From positions 1-64,000 of the forward strand of contig VGES01000004.1 of NCBI GenBank assembly GCA_016869765.1: DNA of 64,000 nucleotides, read 5' to 3'. This DNA is from Alphaproteobacteria bacterium. Lineage in GTDB: Bacteria; Pseudomonadota; Alphaproteobacteria; SHVP01. The notes below the pieces were generated by a model. The model was not told the origin of the DNA. It saw nothing but the letters and a program-made list of their open reading frames with translations, and made no database searches. The position numbers and the translations under genes are program-made. Shown here one piece after another: positions 50,087-61,426 of this stretch (position 1 is its first letter; each line of letters starts with the position of its first letter).

Positions 50087-50497
50087 CTACTCCGGCCGCC
50101 AAGCTTGGTAATCCCCCGTCGCCCGGTCGCGCGCGCCACGATCGAGCACGCTTCCCGGCGGGTGGTAGGCGGCCTCGCTCCCCGTCGTGTTGGGGACGTG
50201 AGGTTTGATCCAAGGGTAGCTGGTCGCGGCTGGCCCGATCGGCGGAACCTCGCTCTGGTGCTGCAGCCAAGCGTTCCATTCGGGCGGGACGTTGGAAGCC
50301 TCGGCCAAGCCAGCGTAGATGACCCAGCGTCGCCGGCGGTTCCAGTGGGGGCCCTGGCGGTCAGGTCGCCCCTTCTCCTGGTAGTAGCGATTGCCAAACC
50401 CATCGGTGCCGACCGGCTCGCCACTGCGCCACGTGTAGAGCCAGGTGCCCCAGGTCGCGCGATCCCACCAGTCGAATATCAGCGTCGCCCAACTCAA
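50087..50497 (-). CDS. NDUFA12 (B17.2) family complex I accessory subunit
   Basis: The 136-residue protein matches the supernumerary subunit of NADH:ubiquinone oxidoreductase found in alphaproteobacteria and mitochondria. It has a GTDGFGNRYYQEKG strand block, NRRRRWVIYAG, VPPEWNAWLQHQ and a C-terminal YQAW. It associates with the matrix-side arm; no nuo genes adjoin. The start is TTG with AAGGGG about seven bases upstream, which supports it. Confidence 0.92.
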   Translation of the reverse strand: MSWATLIFDWWDRATWGTWLYTWRSGEPVGTDGFGNRYYQEKGRPDRQGPHWNRRRRWVIYAGLAEASNVPPEWNAWLQHQSEVPPIGPAATSYPWIKPHVPNTTGSEAAYHPPGSVLDRGARDRATGDYQAWRPE

Positions 50498-50573
50498 CGT
50501 ATGTCCCCTTGCTGAACCGCTTCGTGGCGCGGACTATACACGGCGGCCCTTTCTGCCAATACGCGGCATTGAA

Positions 50574-50689
50574 GGCGAAATCGCGGAAACACGCCGTGTT
50601 TCTCGACCGATTTATCCCCGCAACTCACGTGTTTCACAGCCCACTTGCTCGGCCCCCTATATCTTGTGGTGGCGAAGCCGCGGAAACAC
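50574..50689 (+). repeat. imperfect 19-bp direct repeats with GAAACAC heptamers
   Basis: GGCGAAATCGCGGAAACAC (50574-50592) recurs as GGCGAAGCCGCGGAAACAC (50671-50689), 17 of 19 identical and 97 bases apart. The heptamer GAAACAC also appears inverted at 50596-50602 and 50629-50635; with the first copy it forms the palindrome GAAACAC-GCC-GTGTTTC (50586-50602). The set lies between the divergent NDUFA12 and nrdJ genes. Confidence 0.7.
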
Positions 50690-50699
50690 TGCATCTTTG
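50654..50699 (+). promoter_or_regulatory. tandem NrdR-box-like sites upstream of nrdJ
   Basis: CCCCTATATCTTGT (50654-50667) matches 11 of 14 positions of the NrdR core ACACTATATATTGT. ACACTGCATCTTTG (50686-50699) matches nine. Their starts are 32 bases apart, about three helical turns, as for known NrdR pairs. The second touches the -35 of the promoter below. Confidence 0.6.
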
Positions 50700-50726
50700 A
50701 CAGCCTTAGCGCCCGACCACTATCAT
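50697..50726 (+). promoter_or_regulatory. candidate sigma-70-type promoter of nrdJ
   Basis: A perfect TTGACA (50697-50702), an 18-base spacer, and TATCAT (50721-50726, five of six). The RNA start would be near 50733 and leave a leader of about 107 bases. Confidence 0.65.
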
Positions 50727-50743
50727 TCGCGCCCCGTTTGAAC

Positions 50744-50797
50744 AGAACCACAACAAATAGAGGTTCTGAACCAGGCGGAGGCTTTCGTAGTGGTTCT
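50744..50797 (+). promoter_or_regulatory. nrdJ leader with mutually exclusive hairpins
   Basis: AGAACCAC (50744-50751) can pair with GTGGTTCT (50790-50797). Alternatively AGAACC (50744-50749) pairs with GGTTCT (50762-50767), while GAACCA (50768-50773) pairs with TGGTTC (50791-50796). The two states exclude each other. The conserved B12-box of cobalamin riboswitches is not seen. Confidence 0.4.
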
Positions 50798-50839
50798 TTG
50801 TCCTGGGCTGGGGGCCTGGGTGTTTGAGGGGGAGAAATC

Positions 50840-53800
50840 ATGCGTGTGGAACGGTTTTTTACGGTCGACGGGCGTTCGCCCTACGACGAGATCGAATTCC
50901 GTGGCGCGACGAGCGAAATCCGAAATCCCGACGGCTCGCTCGTGTTCCAGATGAACAATGTCGAAGTTCCCGCCGACTGGTCGCAGGTCGCCTGTGACAT
51001 CCTCGCGCAGAAATACTTCCGCAAGGCCGGCGTCCCCGCCCACCTCAAGCGCGTGGAGGAAAACAATGTTCCGTCGTGGCTGTGGCGATCGATACCTGAT
51101 CAGGCGGCTCTTGGAAAACTCCCGGAAAAAGAGCGCATCGTCGGAGAATTGAGCGCCAAGCAGGTTTTCGATCGCCTGGCCGGAACTTGGACGTACTGGG
51201 GCTGGAAGGGCGGCTACTTCGACTCCGAACAGGACGCCCGCGCCTATTTCGACGAGATGCGCTTCATGTTGGCGCGCCAGATGGGAGCGCCCAATTCCCC
51301 GCAGTGGTTCAACACCGGCCTGCACTGGGCCTATGGCATCGATGGCCCGGCGCAAGGACACCACTACGTCGATTTCGCCACCGGAAAATTGGTCCGCTCG
51401 GAAAGTGCCTACGAGCACCCCCAACCCCACGCCTGCTTCATCCAAGGCATCAGCGATGATCTGGTGAACGAGGGCGGCATCATGGATCTGTGGGTCCGTG
51501 AAGCGCGCTTGTTCAAATATGGATCGGGCACGGGGAGCAATTTTTCCGCCTTGCGCGGCGAGGGCGAGCGCCTTTCAGGCGGAGGCAAGAGCTCTGGGTT
51601 GATGAGCTTTCTCAAGATCGGAGACCGAGCAGCCGGCGCCATCAAATCCGGTGGCACCACAAGACGCGCGGCCAAGATGGTGGTCGTCGATGCGGATCAT
51701 CCTGACATCGAGAACTTCATCAACTGGAAGGTCATCGAGGAGCAGAAGGTCGCGGCCTTGGTCGCGGGGTCAAAGCTGTGCAACAAGCACCTCAATGCGA
51801 TCATTCGCGCCTGCCATGCCGTCACAGGAGCAGCGCGTTTCACACCCAATGACAATCCCGAGCTGAAAAAAGCGATCGTCGAGGCTCGACGATCGATGAT
51901 CCCGGAAAACTATGTTCAGCGCGTCATCGAATTTGCCCGGCAGGGTTTCACGGAAATCGAATTTCCCGCCTACGACACGGATTGGGATGGCGAGGCCTAC
52001 CTGACGGTCTCCGGTCAGAACGCGAACAACACCGTCCGGGTAACGGACGCTTTTCTCGCGGCCGTGGAGAAGAACGGCGATTGGAAGCTGATCCGTCGCA
52101 CCGACGGCAAAGTCGCCAAGACGCTGAAGGCCGCGGAACTTTGGGACCAGATCGCGGAGGCCGCCTGGCAGAGTGCCGATCCCGGCGTGCAATACCACAC
52201 CACCATCAACGACTGGCATACATGCCCTGCTGGTGGGGACATCCGAGCGTCCAATCCATGCTCGGAGTACATGTTCCTCGACGACACGGCGTGCAATCTC
52301 GCCTCGCTCAACCTGATGACCTTCCGACGCGAGGACGGGAAGTTCGACACGCCGGCTTTCGAGTACGCCGTGCGACTCTGGACAATCGCCCTCGAGATCT
52401 CCGTGTTGATGGCGCAGTTCCCGGCACGACGCATTGCCCAGTTGTCGTACGAATATCGAACGCTGGGGCTCGGTTACGCCAACATCGGCGGCTTGCTGAT
52501 GGCGAGCGGCCTGCCGTACGACAGCGCGGCTGGCCGTGCTGTGTGTGCGGCGATCACCGCGGTGATGACCGGGGTCTCGTACGCGACATCGGCCGAAATG
52601 GCGGGGGAGTTGGGTGCATTCCCGCGGTACGACGAAAACCGGGACAATTTCCTGCGCGTCATGCGCAACCATCGTTTGGCCGCGCGCGGCCGACACGATG
52701 GTTACGAAGGGCTCCGCACCCTCCCCGTTCCGCTCGATCTCGCGAATCTGGCTGATGCCGATCTCGCGACGGCCGCGGCCGCCGCGTGGGATCGTGCGGT
52801 CAGTCTCGGCGAGCGTCACGGCTATCGTAACGCCCAAGCAAGCGTGATCGCCCCGACCGGGACGATCGGCTTGGTGATGGACTGCGATACCACCGGTATC
52901 GAACCGGACTTTGCCATCGTCAAGTTCAAGAAATTGGCGGGCGGTGGTTACTTCAGGATCATCAACCGGGCCGTTCCAGAGGCCTTGGCCGCTCTCGGCT
53001 ACGACGAGCGGCAGATTGCAGAAATCGTCGCCTATACGATCGGGCACGGCAATCTCAAGAGTGCTCCTGGCATCAACCACGAGACGCTGAAGGCTAAGGG
53101 ATTTACGGCGGAAGCTCAGGAAAAGCTCGACGCCGCGCTGGCCAATGCCTTCGACATCAAGTTCGCCTTCAACAAATGGACGCTTGGCGAAAACTTCCTG
53201 ACGAAGGTGCTGGGATTGGACGCGAAGCTCCTCGATGACCCCGGGTTCGACCTCCTGAGCCATCTCGGGTTCAGCCAGAAGGACATCGACGCAGCCAACA
53301 ACTACTGCTGCGGTGCGATGACCGTCGAAGGAGCGCCGCATTTGCGCGAAGAAGACTTGCCGGTCTTCGATTGCGCGACACCGTGTGGGCGCAAAGGCAA
53401 ACGGTTCCTGTCGGCGCAATCGCACATTCACATGATGGCGGCCGCTCAGCCGTTCATCTCCGGCGCGATCTCGAAGACGATCAATATGCCGAACAATGCG
53501 ACCGTCCAGGACTGCCGTGACGCGTACATGCTTTCTTGGAAGCTCGGCCTCAAGGCGAACGCGCTCTATCGTGACGGCTCGAAGCTCTCACAGCCATTGT
53601 CGGCGCTGGCGCTCGACGAGAACGCCGCTGTGACGGAAGAGACCGCGGTTCCGGTAACGGCCCAGGTGGCCGCCCTCGCCGAAAAAATGGCACGCGACAT
53701 GATCCGTGACATGAAACTTCAACCGTCCCGCGGCAAGCGCGATCGCCTGCCGCAACGCCGTCGCGGCTATACCCAGAAAGCCGTGGTCGGTGGCCACAAG

Positions 53801-54520
53801 GTCTATCTTCGGACCGGGGAATACGAGGACGGCTCGCTCGGCGAAATCTTCATCGACATGCACAAGGAGGGCTCGTCATTCCGCAGCCTGATGGACGGGT
53901 TCGCGATCGCCATTTCGCTCGGCCTGCAATATGGCGTCCCGTTGGACGATTTCGTCGAAGCGTTCACGTTCACACGTTTCGAACCCTCGGGCCTCGTCGA
54001 GGGCAACGATGCGATCAAGATGGCGACATCGGTGCTGGACTATCTATTCCGGGAGCTTGCGGTCTCCTACCTCGGGCGAAACGACTTGGCCCACGTGGAG
54101 CCGGACGACCTGCGCCACGATGCCCTCGGCGCCAAGGTCGACACGAGTGCGAGCGAGGCCCACACGAGCGACGGCAACGAGCGTATCAAGGCGGTCATGA
54201 ACGTCGCGAGCAGCGGCTACCTCAGGACCAATCTCTACGTGGTCAACGGTGGTCAAGCCAAGATATCGTCCGGTCCGACATCGGTGTCCGTCGGTGCGGC
54301 AACGACGCAATTGTCGGTCAGCCTGACGGAAGGAACCACGGCCATCTCCGTGTCCCCCAATGTCATGCAGGCGCTCGACGCCAAACTCGAGAAGGTGCGC
54401 GAGGCCCGCATGAAGGGCTACGAGGGCGACGCCTGCTCCGAGTGCGGGAACTTCACGTTGGTCCGGAACGGTACCTGCCTCAAGTGCGATACCTGCGGCT
54501 CGACGTCCGGCTGCTCGTGA
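50840..54520 (+). CDS. nrdJ: adenosylcobalamin-dependent (class II) ribonucleotide reductase
   Basis: This 1226-residue enzyme makes deoxyribonucleotides with or without oxygen, using B12 for radical generation. The 10-stranded barrel carries [11 protein letters not shown] with Asn472, Cys474 and Glu476. The C-terminal section ends with Cys pairs ([21 protein letters not shown]) that relay reducing power. The ATG follows a strong GAGGGGGAG site. No class I genes are in the window. Control by NrdR is suggested by the upstream sites. A strong hairpin follows. Confidence 0.97.
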   Translation: MRVERFFTVDGRSPYDEIEFRGATSEIRNPDGSLVFQMNNVEVPADWSQVACDILAQKYFRKAGVPAHLKRVEENNVPSWLWRSIPDQAALGKLPEKERIVGELSAKQVFDRLAGTWTYWGWKGGYFDSEQDARAYFDEMRFMLARQMGAPNSPQWFNTGLHWAYGIDGPAQGHHYVDFATGKLVRSESAYEHPQPHACFIQGISDDLVNEGGIMDLWVREARLFKYGSGTGSNFSALRGEGERLSGGGKSSGLMSFLKIGDRAAGAIKSGGTTRRAAKMVVVDADHPDIENFINWKVIEEQKVAALVAGSKLCNKHLNAIIRACHAVTGAARFTPNDNPELKKAIVEARRSMIPENYVQRVIEFARQGFTEIEFPAYDTDWDGEAYLTVSGQNANNTVRVTDAFLAAVEKNGDWKLIRRTDGKVAKTLKAAELWDQIAEAAWQSADPGVQYHTTINDWHTCPAGGDIRASNPCSEYMFLDDTACNLASLNLMTFRREDGKFDTPAFEYAVRLWTIALEISVLMAQFPARRIAQLSYEYRTLGLGYANIGGLLMASGLPYDSAAGRAVCAAITAVMTGVSYATSAEMAGELGAFPRYDENRDNFLRVMRNHRLAARGRHDGYEGLRTLPVPLDLANLADADLATAAAAAWDRAVSLGERHGYRNAQASVIAPTGTIGLVMDCDTTGIEPDFAIVKFKKLAGGGYFRIINRAVPEALAALGYDERQIAEIVAYTIGHGNLKSAPGINHETLKAKGFTAEAQEKLDAALANAFDIKFAFNKWTLGENFLTKVLGLDAKLLDDPGFDLLSHLGFSQKDIDAANNYCCGAMTVEGAPHLREEDLPVFDCATPCGRKGKRFLSAQSHIHMMAAAQPFISGAISKTINMPNNATVQDCRDAYMLSWKLGLKANALYRDGSKLSQPLSALALDENAAVTEETAVPVTAQVAALAEKMARDMIRDMKLQPSRGKRDRLPQRRRGYTQKAVVGGHKVYLRTGEYEDGSLGEIFIDMHKEGSSFRSLMDGFAIAISLGLQYGVPLDDFVEAFTFTRFEPSGLVEGNDAIKMATSVLDYLFRELAVSYLGRNDLAHVEPDDLRHDALGAKVDTSASEAHTSDGNERIKAVMNVASSGYLRTNLYVVNGGQAKISSGPTSVSVGAATTQLSVSLTEGTTAISVSPNVMQALDAKLEKVREARMKGYEGDACSECGNFTLVRNGTCLKCDTCGSTSGCS

Positions 54521-54536
54521 GGCGATAAGCCGTGGT

Positions 54537-54561
54537 CGGGGCGCGCGATGGGCGCGCCCCG
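54537..54561. terminator. GC-rich hairpin between convergent nrdJ and aspS
   Basis: A perfect 10-bp stem (54537-54546 with 54552-54561) closes a GATGG loop. No T-tract follows on the plus strand, so it may act as a transcript-end stabiliser or bidirectional block more than a classic terminator. Confidence 0.6.
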
Positions 54562-54573
54562 TGAACCTGTGCG

Positions 54574-56352
54574 CTACGATTTCTTCGGTTCCGGCAACGC
54601 GACCCGCAGGTGCAGTTCGCGCAACTGACGCGGCAGAACTTCGGCAGGCGCCCCCATCATGAGGTCCTCGGCCCGCTGGTTCATCGGAAACAGGATGACC
54701 TCGCGGAGATTGGCCTCATCCGCGAGCAACATCACGATTCGGTCGATTCCCGGGGCGAGCCCACCGTGCGGCGGCGCCCCGAAGCGGAATGCGTTGAGCA
54801 GGCCACCGAAGCGTTGTTCGACGTCGGCTGCCGTGTAGCCGGCGATCTCGAACGCCTTGACCATGATGTCCGGGCGATGATTGCGAATTGCGCCCGAGCA
54901 TAGCTCAATCCCGTTGCAGACAACGTCGTACTGATGCGCCTTGATCTCGAGCGGCGGCTTCGAGGCAAGGGCCTCCAGCCCGCCTTGCGGCATCGAGAAC
55001 GGGTTGTGGCTGAAAACCACCTTCTTCTCTTCTTCGTCGTATTCGTAGAACGGAAAATCGGTGATCCAGCAGAGGCGGTACTCGTCCTTGGCGATCACGC
55101 CCAGGTCTTCGCCAACACGTGTGCGTGCCGCGCCCGCCAGCTTGGCCGCCGTAGGCGCTTTGTCGCACGCGAAAAAGACACCATCGCCCGGGCCAATGCC
55201 GGCGGCATCTTGAATCAGCTTGAGGCGCGCCGCATCCAACTGCTTGGCGATTGGTCCCTTGGCCTCGTCGGCCGCAAAGATGATGTAGCCGAGCCCCGGC
55301 GCCCCTTCCCCCTTGGCCCAGTCGTTCATCTTGTCGAAGAAGCTCCGCGGCCGATCGGCGGCCCCGGGAGCCGGAATGGCTCGCACCACCGCACCCTTTT
55401 CGATAGCGCGAGCAAAGATTGAAAACCCCGAGTCCTTGAAGGCCGCGGTGACGTCGGCAATCTGAATCGGATTTCGCAGGTCGGGCTTGTCTGAGCCGTA
55501 CTTCAGGAGCGACTCCGCGTATGGGATCCGCGGAAACGGTTCCGGAACGCGGCGGTTCGAGAACTCCTTGAAGATCTGCGCGAGCACTGGCTCGATCGCG
55601 GAGAACACATCTTCCTGTTCGACGAACGACATCTCGACGTCGAGTTGGTAGAACTCGCCCGGAGAACGATCGGCACGAGCGTCCTCGTCACGAAAGCACG
55701 GCGCGATCTGAAAGTAGCGATCGAACCCGGCCACCATGATCAGCTGTTTGAACTGCTGGGGGGCCTGAGGTAGCGCATAGAACTTGCCCGGATGCAGGCG
55801 ACTTGGCACGAGAAAGTCGCGCGCTCCCTCAGGAGAGCTCGCTGTCAGGATCGGCGTTTGAAACTCCATGAACCCGGCGGCCGTCATCAGCTCACGGATG
55901 CGGGCGATCACCTTGGCACGAAGCACGATGTTGCGGTGGAGTGCGTCTCGGCGAAGGTCGAGAAAGCGATAACGCAGGCGTGTTTCTTCCGGGTACACTT
56001 GGTCGCCGAACACCTGAAGCGGAAGTTCCTCGGCCTCCGACAGAACCTCGACACGATCGACGCGAACCTCGATCCGACCGGTCGGGAGTTCGTCGTTGAT
56101 CGTCTCCTTGCTACGCGCGACGACGCGGCCGGCGACGCAAACGACGGTCTCTGGTCGCGCCTTATCGAGGACTGGGAAGCTGTCCGAGCCCGACTCCATC
56201 ACGAGTTGCGTCACTCCGTAATGATCCCGGATATCGACGAACAGCAGATTGCCGTGGTCGCGCTTACGGTGGACCCATCCGGCTAGCTTCACCGTCTTTC
56301 CGACATCGCCTTCGCGCAGGTCGTTACACGTGTGGGTCCGGTAGCGATTCAT
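54574..56352 (-). CDS. aspS: aspartyl-tRNA synthetase
   Basis: This class IIb synthetase of 592 residues has an N-terminal OB-fold that binds the anticodon ([14 protein letters not shown]). Motif 2 is in [10 protein letters not shown], the bacterial GAD insert domain lies at about 290-400, and motif 3 is GLAPGIDR near 535. In organisms lacking AsnRS this type also charges tRNA-Asn; that cannot be judged here. The ATG at 56352 ([13 protein letters not shown]) is the family start. It is divergent from rnd. Confidence 0.95.
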   Translation of the reverse strand: MNRYRTHTCNDLREGDVGKTVKLAGWVHRKRDHGNLLFVDIRDHYGVTQLVMESGSDSFPVLDKARPETVVCVAGRVVARSKETINDELPTGRIEVRVDRVEVLSEAEELPLQVFGDQVYPEETRLRYRFLDLRRDALHRNIVLRAKVIARIRELMTAAGFMEFQTPILTASSPEGARDFLVPSRLHPGKFYALPQAPQQFKQLIMVAGFDRYFQIAPCFRDEDARADRSPGEFYQLDVEMSFVEQEDVFSAIEPVLAQIFKEFSNRRVPEPFPRIPYAESLLKYGSDKPDLRNPIQIADVTAAFKDSGFSIFARAIEKGAVVRAIPAPGAADRPRSFFDKMNDWAKGEGAPGLGYIIFAADEAKGPIAKQLDAARLKLIQDAAGIGPGDGVFFACDKAPTAAKLAGAARTRVGEDLGVIAKDEYRLCWITDFPFYEYDEEEKKVVFSHNPFSMPQGGLEALASKPPLEIKAHQYDVVCNGIELCSGAIRNHRPDIMVKAFEIAGYTAADVEQRFGGLLNAFRFGAPPHGGLAPGIDRIVMLLADEANLREVILFPMNQRAEDLMMGAPAEVLPRQLRELHLRVALPEPKKS

Positions 56353-56489
56353 CGACGGGGTTCTCCAAAGGGCCGCATTGGCCATAGCGGCGGCGGCGCG
56401 TACTCCGCATAGGTCATCGTCCCTTGTCAAGCTGGCTGCGGTTTTTTGCGCCGCCGGGCGTCGTGTCAATCGTGTATAGAGAGGCCCAC

Positions 56490-57644
56490 ATGACGACGAT
56501 TTCGACGACCAGCGAACTCGCGGCGCTTTGTGAGCGCCTGCTCACCCTGCCCTACGTGACAGTCGACACCGAGTTCATGCGTGAGAACACCTACTACAGC
56601 AAGCTGTGCCTCATCCAGGTCGCAGGTCCGGACGAAGCGGTTGCGATCGATGTGTTGGCACCGGGGCTCGATCTCGCGCCATTTCTCACCTTGATGTCGG
56701 CTGAACGCCCCCTGAAGGTTTTCCACGCGGCACGACAGGACCTGGAAATCTTCTATCACCTGATTGGCCGTGTCCCCGCGCCGATCTTCGATACCCAGGT
56801 GGCGGCCATGGTGTGCGGGTTCGGCGATTCGGTTGGCTATGAGACTCTGGTCGCAAAACTGGCTGGCGCTCGAATCGACAAGAGTTCCCGATTCACCGAT
56901 TGGTCGCGACGGCCGCTGAGCGAGCGTCAGTTGCACTACGCCCTTTCCGATGTCGTACAACTGAGGACCGCCTACGAGACTCTGTCCCATCAAGTCGAGC
57001 GAACCAGGCGGGCCTCGTGGGTCGAAGAGGAGATGGCGATTCTGACCAGTCCTGAGACTTACAACATCGATCCCCGCGAGGTCTGGCGGCGGTTCAACCT
57101 ACGCAACCCGCGACCTCGGTTTCTCGCGATCCTGCGCGAGGTCGCGGCATGGCGAGAGATCGAGGCCCAGAGCCGTGACTTGCCCAGAAACCGTGTGCTG
57201 CGCGACGAGATTCTCACGGAGATCGCGTCACAATCTCCGGCCAATATCGAACAGCTGGGACGTATCCGCGGAATTGGACGCGGCCTCGTCGAAAGTCGGC
57301 GCGGCGAAGCCCTGTTGGCCGCGATCGCGGCCGGGCGTTCCCTGCCCAACGATCAATGTCCGTCGTTGCCAGAACGTCAAGAGCGTCCGCGGGGAATCGC
57401 ACCGACGGTCGAATTGCTTCGCGTCCTCCTCAAGCAGAAGTGCGAGCAACACGATGTGGCACCGAAGCTCATCGCGAGTGGCGACGACCTGGAACTGATC
57501 GCAATGGACGATGCGGCCGAGGTTCCCGCTCTGTACGGCTGGCGACGCGATGTGTTCGGGAACGATGCGATCGCGTTGAAGCACGGGAAATTGGCGCTTT
57601 CGATCGCGCGCGGCGAGATCCAAGTTACGCCGCTTCAATCCTGA
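56490..57644 (+). CDS. rnd: ribonuclease D
   Basis: This 3'-5' exoribonuclease trims tRNA precursors. Its DEDDy residues are Asp26 and Glu28 (VDTEFM), Asp84 (ARQDLE), and Tyr150 with Asp154 (HYALSDVV). HRDC domains follow from about 210. The ATG at 56490 gives 384 residues; TATAGA at 56475-56480 may be its -10. The 3' end overlaps convergent ppx by 20 bases. Confidence 0.95.
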   Translation: MTTISTTSELAALCERLLTLPYVTVDTEFMRENTYYSKLCLIQVAGPDEAVAIDVLAPGLDLAPFLTLMSAERPLKVFHAARQDLEIFYHLIGRVPAPIFDTQVAAMVCGFGDSVGYETLVAKLAGARIDKSSRFTDWSRRPLSERQLHYALSDVVQLRTAYETLSHQVERTRRASWVEEEMAILTSPETYNIDPREVWRRFNLRNPRPRFLAILREVAAWREIEAQSRDLPRNRVLRDEILTEIASQSPANIEQLGRIRGIGRGLVESRRGEALLAAIAAGRSLPNDQCPSLPERQERPRGIAPTVELLRVLLKQKCEQHDVAPKLIASGDDLELIAMDDAAEVPALYGWRRDVFGNDAIALKHGKLALSIARGEIQVTPLQS

Positions 57645-59142
57645 TCGGCGTTCGCCCGACAAGGACGCGCGCTTTCAAGTCGAGAGACTCGGCAAGCTTC
57701 TTCAACCGCCGCAAGACCAAGTCTCCGGCCAACTCGCGATGCCGTTCGGGGAGGTGCAGCGTCAAATGGCGATCCCTTCGAGTGAGACGCACGCCGCGCA
57801 GGAGGCCCGGGACTCCGCCCGAGAGCGCAAAGGCGAGATTGATCGTCCGCCCGAGTTGAATGGCTTGGGAACGCCGTTCCTCGGGTAGCAGGCGTCGCGT
57901 CATGGCACTGACGACCTCGTCTTCCTCGCCGCGATAACGGGCGCAGACGGCGAGGGCGACGAAGGCGCGCTCCGCGTGATCGACGCCGACGATGGGCGCG
58001 TGCAAAATTCGTAGGAAGGCTGTCCGCGCCCGGTAATCCGGATGAACCCGCCAACCGATATCGGCCAGCAACACGGCCCCGCGCTGCAAACGTTGATCGT
58101 CGCGAGCGGTTCTAGGAAAGATTGGCCGAAGCCAACGGCTGAGTTCGTCGGGAAAGAACTCGAAGCGCGCGCCTTGACGGCCCACGTCTTCGGCCGCGGC
58201 GAGGAGCGGATCTTGCTTTCGGGCCTTGACCGTGAGGCGAGAGAACAACAAGCCCTCGCGCAATCCGAAGGCGCAGAAGACGACTTTCGAAGGCTGACCG
58301 AGGCGTAGGATTCTCTCGAGAATCAACGACGCGAACGGGAGCGTCTCGAGACGCCGACGGGAGACCCCCCTGATCTTCTGCAGCGAGCTTTCACTCAGGC
58401 CCGAAAGAAGTTGCGCCAGGTCCTCTGCTTCGCGACGAGGCATCGCATACTGATGGATCACTCGTAGCGGATAGTCGGTTCGGCTCATGTGGACGCGGGC
58501 AAAGGAACGCCACGCCCCGCCCACGGCGTAGAACGTCTTGCCGGCGAGGTTCCGAACCCAGGGGAGCGCTTCGACGGCCTGATCGACCTGCCGGATCAAC
58601 TCGGGATCTCGTCGTGGCCGATGGACGCTCCGCAAAGGTCCGAATGGCAACGTAGCGTGAGCGCCAGTCCCTCCCTTGGCCACCTCGATCAATTCCAGAC
58701 TACCGCCGCCGAGGTCGCCCACGATGCCTGAAGCTTCAGGGATCGCTGAGATCGCTCCCAGTGCGGAGAGATGCGCCTCCTCTTCGCCGGCGATAACCCG
58801 CACCGGCACGTGACACGTCCGCTCGATCTGCCGGACGAACGATGCGCCATCCTCCGCATCGCGTACTGCCGCAGTCGCCACGACGTCGACCTCCGCCTTC
58901 ATTGCCTGGGTCAACGCCAGGAAGCGTTTGATCGTGCGCATGGCCAGTTTGGCGCCGGCTGGGTGCAGCCGACCGGTATCGCCCAACCCGCGACCGAGCC
59001 CGCAGAGGACCTTCTCGTTGTAGATCGGCGCTGGTGCCCGCGAAAGCCGTTCGAACGCAACAAGCCGGACCGAGTTGGAGCCGATGTCGACCACGGCAAT
59101 GGGGCGGCCCTCGCGGGCTGCAGAGGCCTTCAACCTAGGCAT
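57625..59142 (-). CDS. ppx: exopolyphosphatase / pppGpp phosphatase family
   Basis: This 505-residue ASKHA-fold enzyme removes phosphate from polyphosphate or pppGpp. It has the phosphate loop [10 protein letters not shown] near 20, the catalytic Glu in AGEEEAHLS and the second loop [10 protein letters not shown] near 145. A C-terminal HD-like helical domain is present (about 310-505). The ATG lies inside the ppk1 stop with an eight-base overlap, so polyP maker and breaker are translated together. Confidence 0.93.
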   Translation of the reverse strand: MPRLKASAAREGRPIAVVDIGSNSVRLVAFERLSRAPAPIYNEKVLCGLGRGLGDTGRLHPAGAKLAMRTIKRFLALTQAMKAEVDVVATAAVRDAEDGASFVRQIERTCHVPVRVIAGEEEAHLSALGAISAIPEASGIVGDLGGGSLELIEVAKGGTGAHATLPFGPLRSVHRPRRDPELIRQVDQAVEALPWVRNLAGKTFYAVGGAWRSFARVHMSRTDYPLRVIHQYAMPRREAEDLAQLLSGLSESSLQKIRGVSRRRLETLPFASLILERILRLGQPSKVVFCAFGLREGLLFSRLTVKARKQDPLLAAAEDVGRQGARFEFFPDELSRWLRPIFPRTARDDQRLQRGAVLLADIGWRVHPDYRARTAFLRILHAPIVGVDHAERAFVALAVCARYRGEEDEVVSAMTRRLLPEERRSQAIQLGRTINLAFALSGGVPGLLRGVRLTRRDRHLTLHLPERHRELAGDLVLRRLKKLAESLDLKARVLVGRTPIRIEAA

Positions 59143-61309
59143 CCGTTCGACGCGGCTTGAATTGAAGGCGACGCAGCTTGTCCGAGCGGATGGCCTTGCC
59201 GCGGCCCGAGAGACTCGGATTGGTCATGAAATAGCGGTGGGCGCTAAACGGTTCGTCGTCATCGGCCGGTTCGATTCGCATATAGTGCCCGTCGCCTTGA
59301 AGCAACCACGCTTGTTCGGAGTCCTTCAGGTTGGCAATCATGATCTGGTCGAGGACCTGCTCATGCACCGTCGGGTTGTCGATCGGCACCAATGCTTCGA
59401 CCCGGCGATCGAAGTTGCGTGGCATCCAATCGGCGGACGTGATGTACACCCGAGCCTGCGATGAGGGCAAACCATGGCCGCAGCCGAAGGCCACGATGCG
59501 TGCATGCTCGAGAAAACGCCCGACGATGCTGCGGACGCGGATATTCTCCGACAGCCCGGGCACGCCCGGTCGCAGGCAGCATACCCCCCGAACGATCAAG
59601 TCGATCGCAACCCCCGCCTGCGAGGCCCGATAAAGGGCATCGATCGCCTCGGCGTCGACCAGCGCGTTGAGTTTGGCCCAAATCGCGGCTGGGCGACCTG
59701 CTCGAGCGTGCTGAATCTCCTCTTCGATACCTCGAACGATGGTCTCGCGCAGTTGCAGTGGCGAGATCGCCAGTTTCTCGAAGCGCTCGGGTTTGGCGTA
59801 CCCCGTCAGGTAATTGAACAGATGGGCAGCATCGCGACACAGCGCCGGATCGCAGGTAAAGAACGACAGATCGGTGTAGGTCGTGGCGGTGACCGGGTGA
59901 TAGTTGCCGGTACCAAAATGGACGTAACTGCGCACGCTGTCGCCTTCCCGCCTGACGACGAGCGAAACCTTGGCGTGGGTCTTGAGGCGAATGAAGCCGT
60001 ACACGACTTGCACGCCGGCCCGTTCCATATCGCGCGCCCAACGGATGTTCGCCTCTTCGTCGAATCGGGCCTTCAGCTCGACCAGTGCCGTCACGGACTT
60101 TCCCGCCTCGGCAGCGGCAATCAGAGCGTGAACGATCGGCGAGTCATCACTGGTCCGGTAGAGCGTCTGCTTGATCGCGAGAACGTCGGGATCCGCAGCG
60201 GCTTGCTGCACGAAACGCACCACGACATCGAAGCTCTCGAAGGGATGATGGACGATAAAGTCCTTCTGCCGGATCGCCGCAAAACAGTCGCCACCGAACT
60301 CGCTGATGCGTTCCGGGAAACGGGGGCGAAACGGTGGAAACTGAAGATCCAATCGATCCGAGGCGATCAGCTGGCGCAAGTCGGCGACTCCGACGATACC
60401 GTCGACGACAATCATGGAACGTTCGTCCATGGCTAGTTCGTCCCTCAAGAACTGGATCAGCGATGACGGCATCCCTGCCGTGACCTTGAGACGAATGAGG
60501 GTTCCGCGACGACGGCGCTTCATCGCTGTTTCGAATAGGCGAACCAGATCCTCGGCTTCCTCCTCGATCTCGATGTCACTGTCGCGCAACACCGTAAACG
60601 CACCGAGACCGAGCAACTCGTAGCCCGGGAAAAGCTGGGTCAAGAACAGTTCGACGACCTGCTCCAGTGCGATAAAGCGCACACGTTGGCCCGGTATGCG
60701 GATGAATCGGTCGATTTGACGAGGCAAAGGTACCAACGCGTTCATCACCGCGCCGTCAGAGCCACGCCGCAGCTGCAGCAAAAGTCCGAGCCCTTGATTG
60801 GGCAAGAACGGTAGAGGATGGGCCGGGTCGATCGCGAGCGGCGTCAACACCGGGAAGATCCGATCGAGGAATCGGGTTTCGAGCCAGGTGCGATCCTCCC
60901 CGGTGAGGTCGGCGACGCCGAGCACCGATATCCCACTCGCGGCGAGGTCGGCTTTGAGATTGCGCCAGACCTGCTGTTGACGGTCGAGCAGCAGCTTCGT
61001 TCGCCCAAGAACCTCCTCCAACTGCTGGCTCGGCGTTCGGCCATCCTGGCTCGTGGCTTCGACCCCTGCCCGCACCTGGCCATAGAGTCCGGCCACGCGC
61101 ACCATGATGAATTCGTCCAGATTTCCGCCGGATATCGAGAGAAAGCGAACCCGCTCCAACACGGGGTTCTGGCGGTTGCCCGCTTCCTCGAGCACCCGCT
61201 CATTGAACGCCAACCAAGAGAGTTCGCGGTTGATGAAACGTTCTGGCGATTGCATCAAGGCTACGGGATCGCCGGGGGAGATCGGCCTTTGAACGGTCGC
61301 GTTTGGCAT
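59135..61309 (-). CDS. ppk1: polyphosphate kinase 1
   Basis: This enzyme builds polyphosphate from ATP reversibly. The 724 residues show the N domain ([20 protein letters not shown]), the head domain, and two phospholipase-D-like C domains. The phospho-His lies in [13 protein letters not shown] near 435, and the second site is in [14 protein letters not shown] near 590. The start is ATG and the stop overlaps ppx. It is divergent from the SixA-like phosphatase gene. Confidence 0.96.
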   Translation of the reverse strand: MPNATVQRPISPGDPVALMQSPERFINRELSWLAFNERVLEEAGNRQNPVLERVRFLSISGGNLDEFIMVRVAGLYGQVRAGVEATSQDGRTPSQQLEEVLGRTKLLLDRQQQVWRNLKADLAASGISVLGVADLTGEDRTWLETRFLDRIFPVLTPLAIDPAHPLPFLPNQGLGLLLQLRRGSDGAVMNALVPLPRQIDRFIRIPGQRVRFIALEQVVELFLTQLFPGYELLGLGAFTVLRDSDIEIEEEAEDLVRLFETAMKRRRRGTLIRLKVTAGMPSSLIQFLRDELAMDERSMIVVDGIVGVADLRQLIASDRLDLQFPPFRPRFPERISEFGGDCFAAIRQKDFIVHHPFESFDVVVRFVQQAAADPDVLAIKQTLYRTSDDSPIVHALIAAAEAGKSVTALVELKARFDEEANIRWARDMERAGVQVVYGFIRLKTHAKVSLVVRREGDSVRSYVHFGTGNYHPVTATTYTDLSFFTCDPALCRDAAHLFNYLTGYAKPERFEKLAISPLQLRETIVRGIEEEIQHARAGRPAAIWAKLNALVDAEAIDALYRASQAGVAIDLIVRGVCCLRPGVPGLSENIRVRSIVGRFLEHARIVAFGCGHGLPSSQARVYITSADWMPRNFDRRVEALVPIDNPTVHEQVLDQIMIANLKDSEQAWLLQGDGHYMRIEPADDDEPFSAHRYFMTNPSLSGRGKAIRSDKLRRLQFKPRRTDA

Positions 61310-61426
61310 GTCTAAGTCGGTTGCGGTGGGTTGCGGGCCCGGCGAAGATGTTAGCGAAATATGACCGTGACGTGACAGCGCCTTCCCGGCTGGTGCGAGA
61401 GCGGTCGATCCAAGGTCGAGGACGGT

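Noticed and set aside
50498..50839. Cobalamin riboswitch before nrdJ
   Set aside because: Expected for a B12 enzyme, but the conserved B12-box (GCCACTG type) and the core layout are not present.
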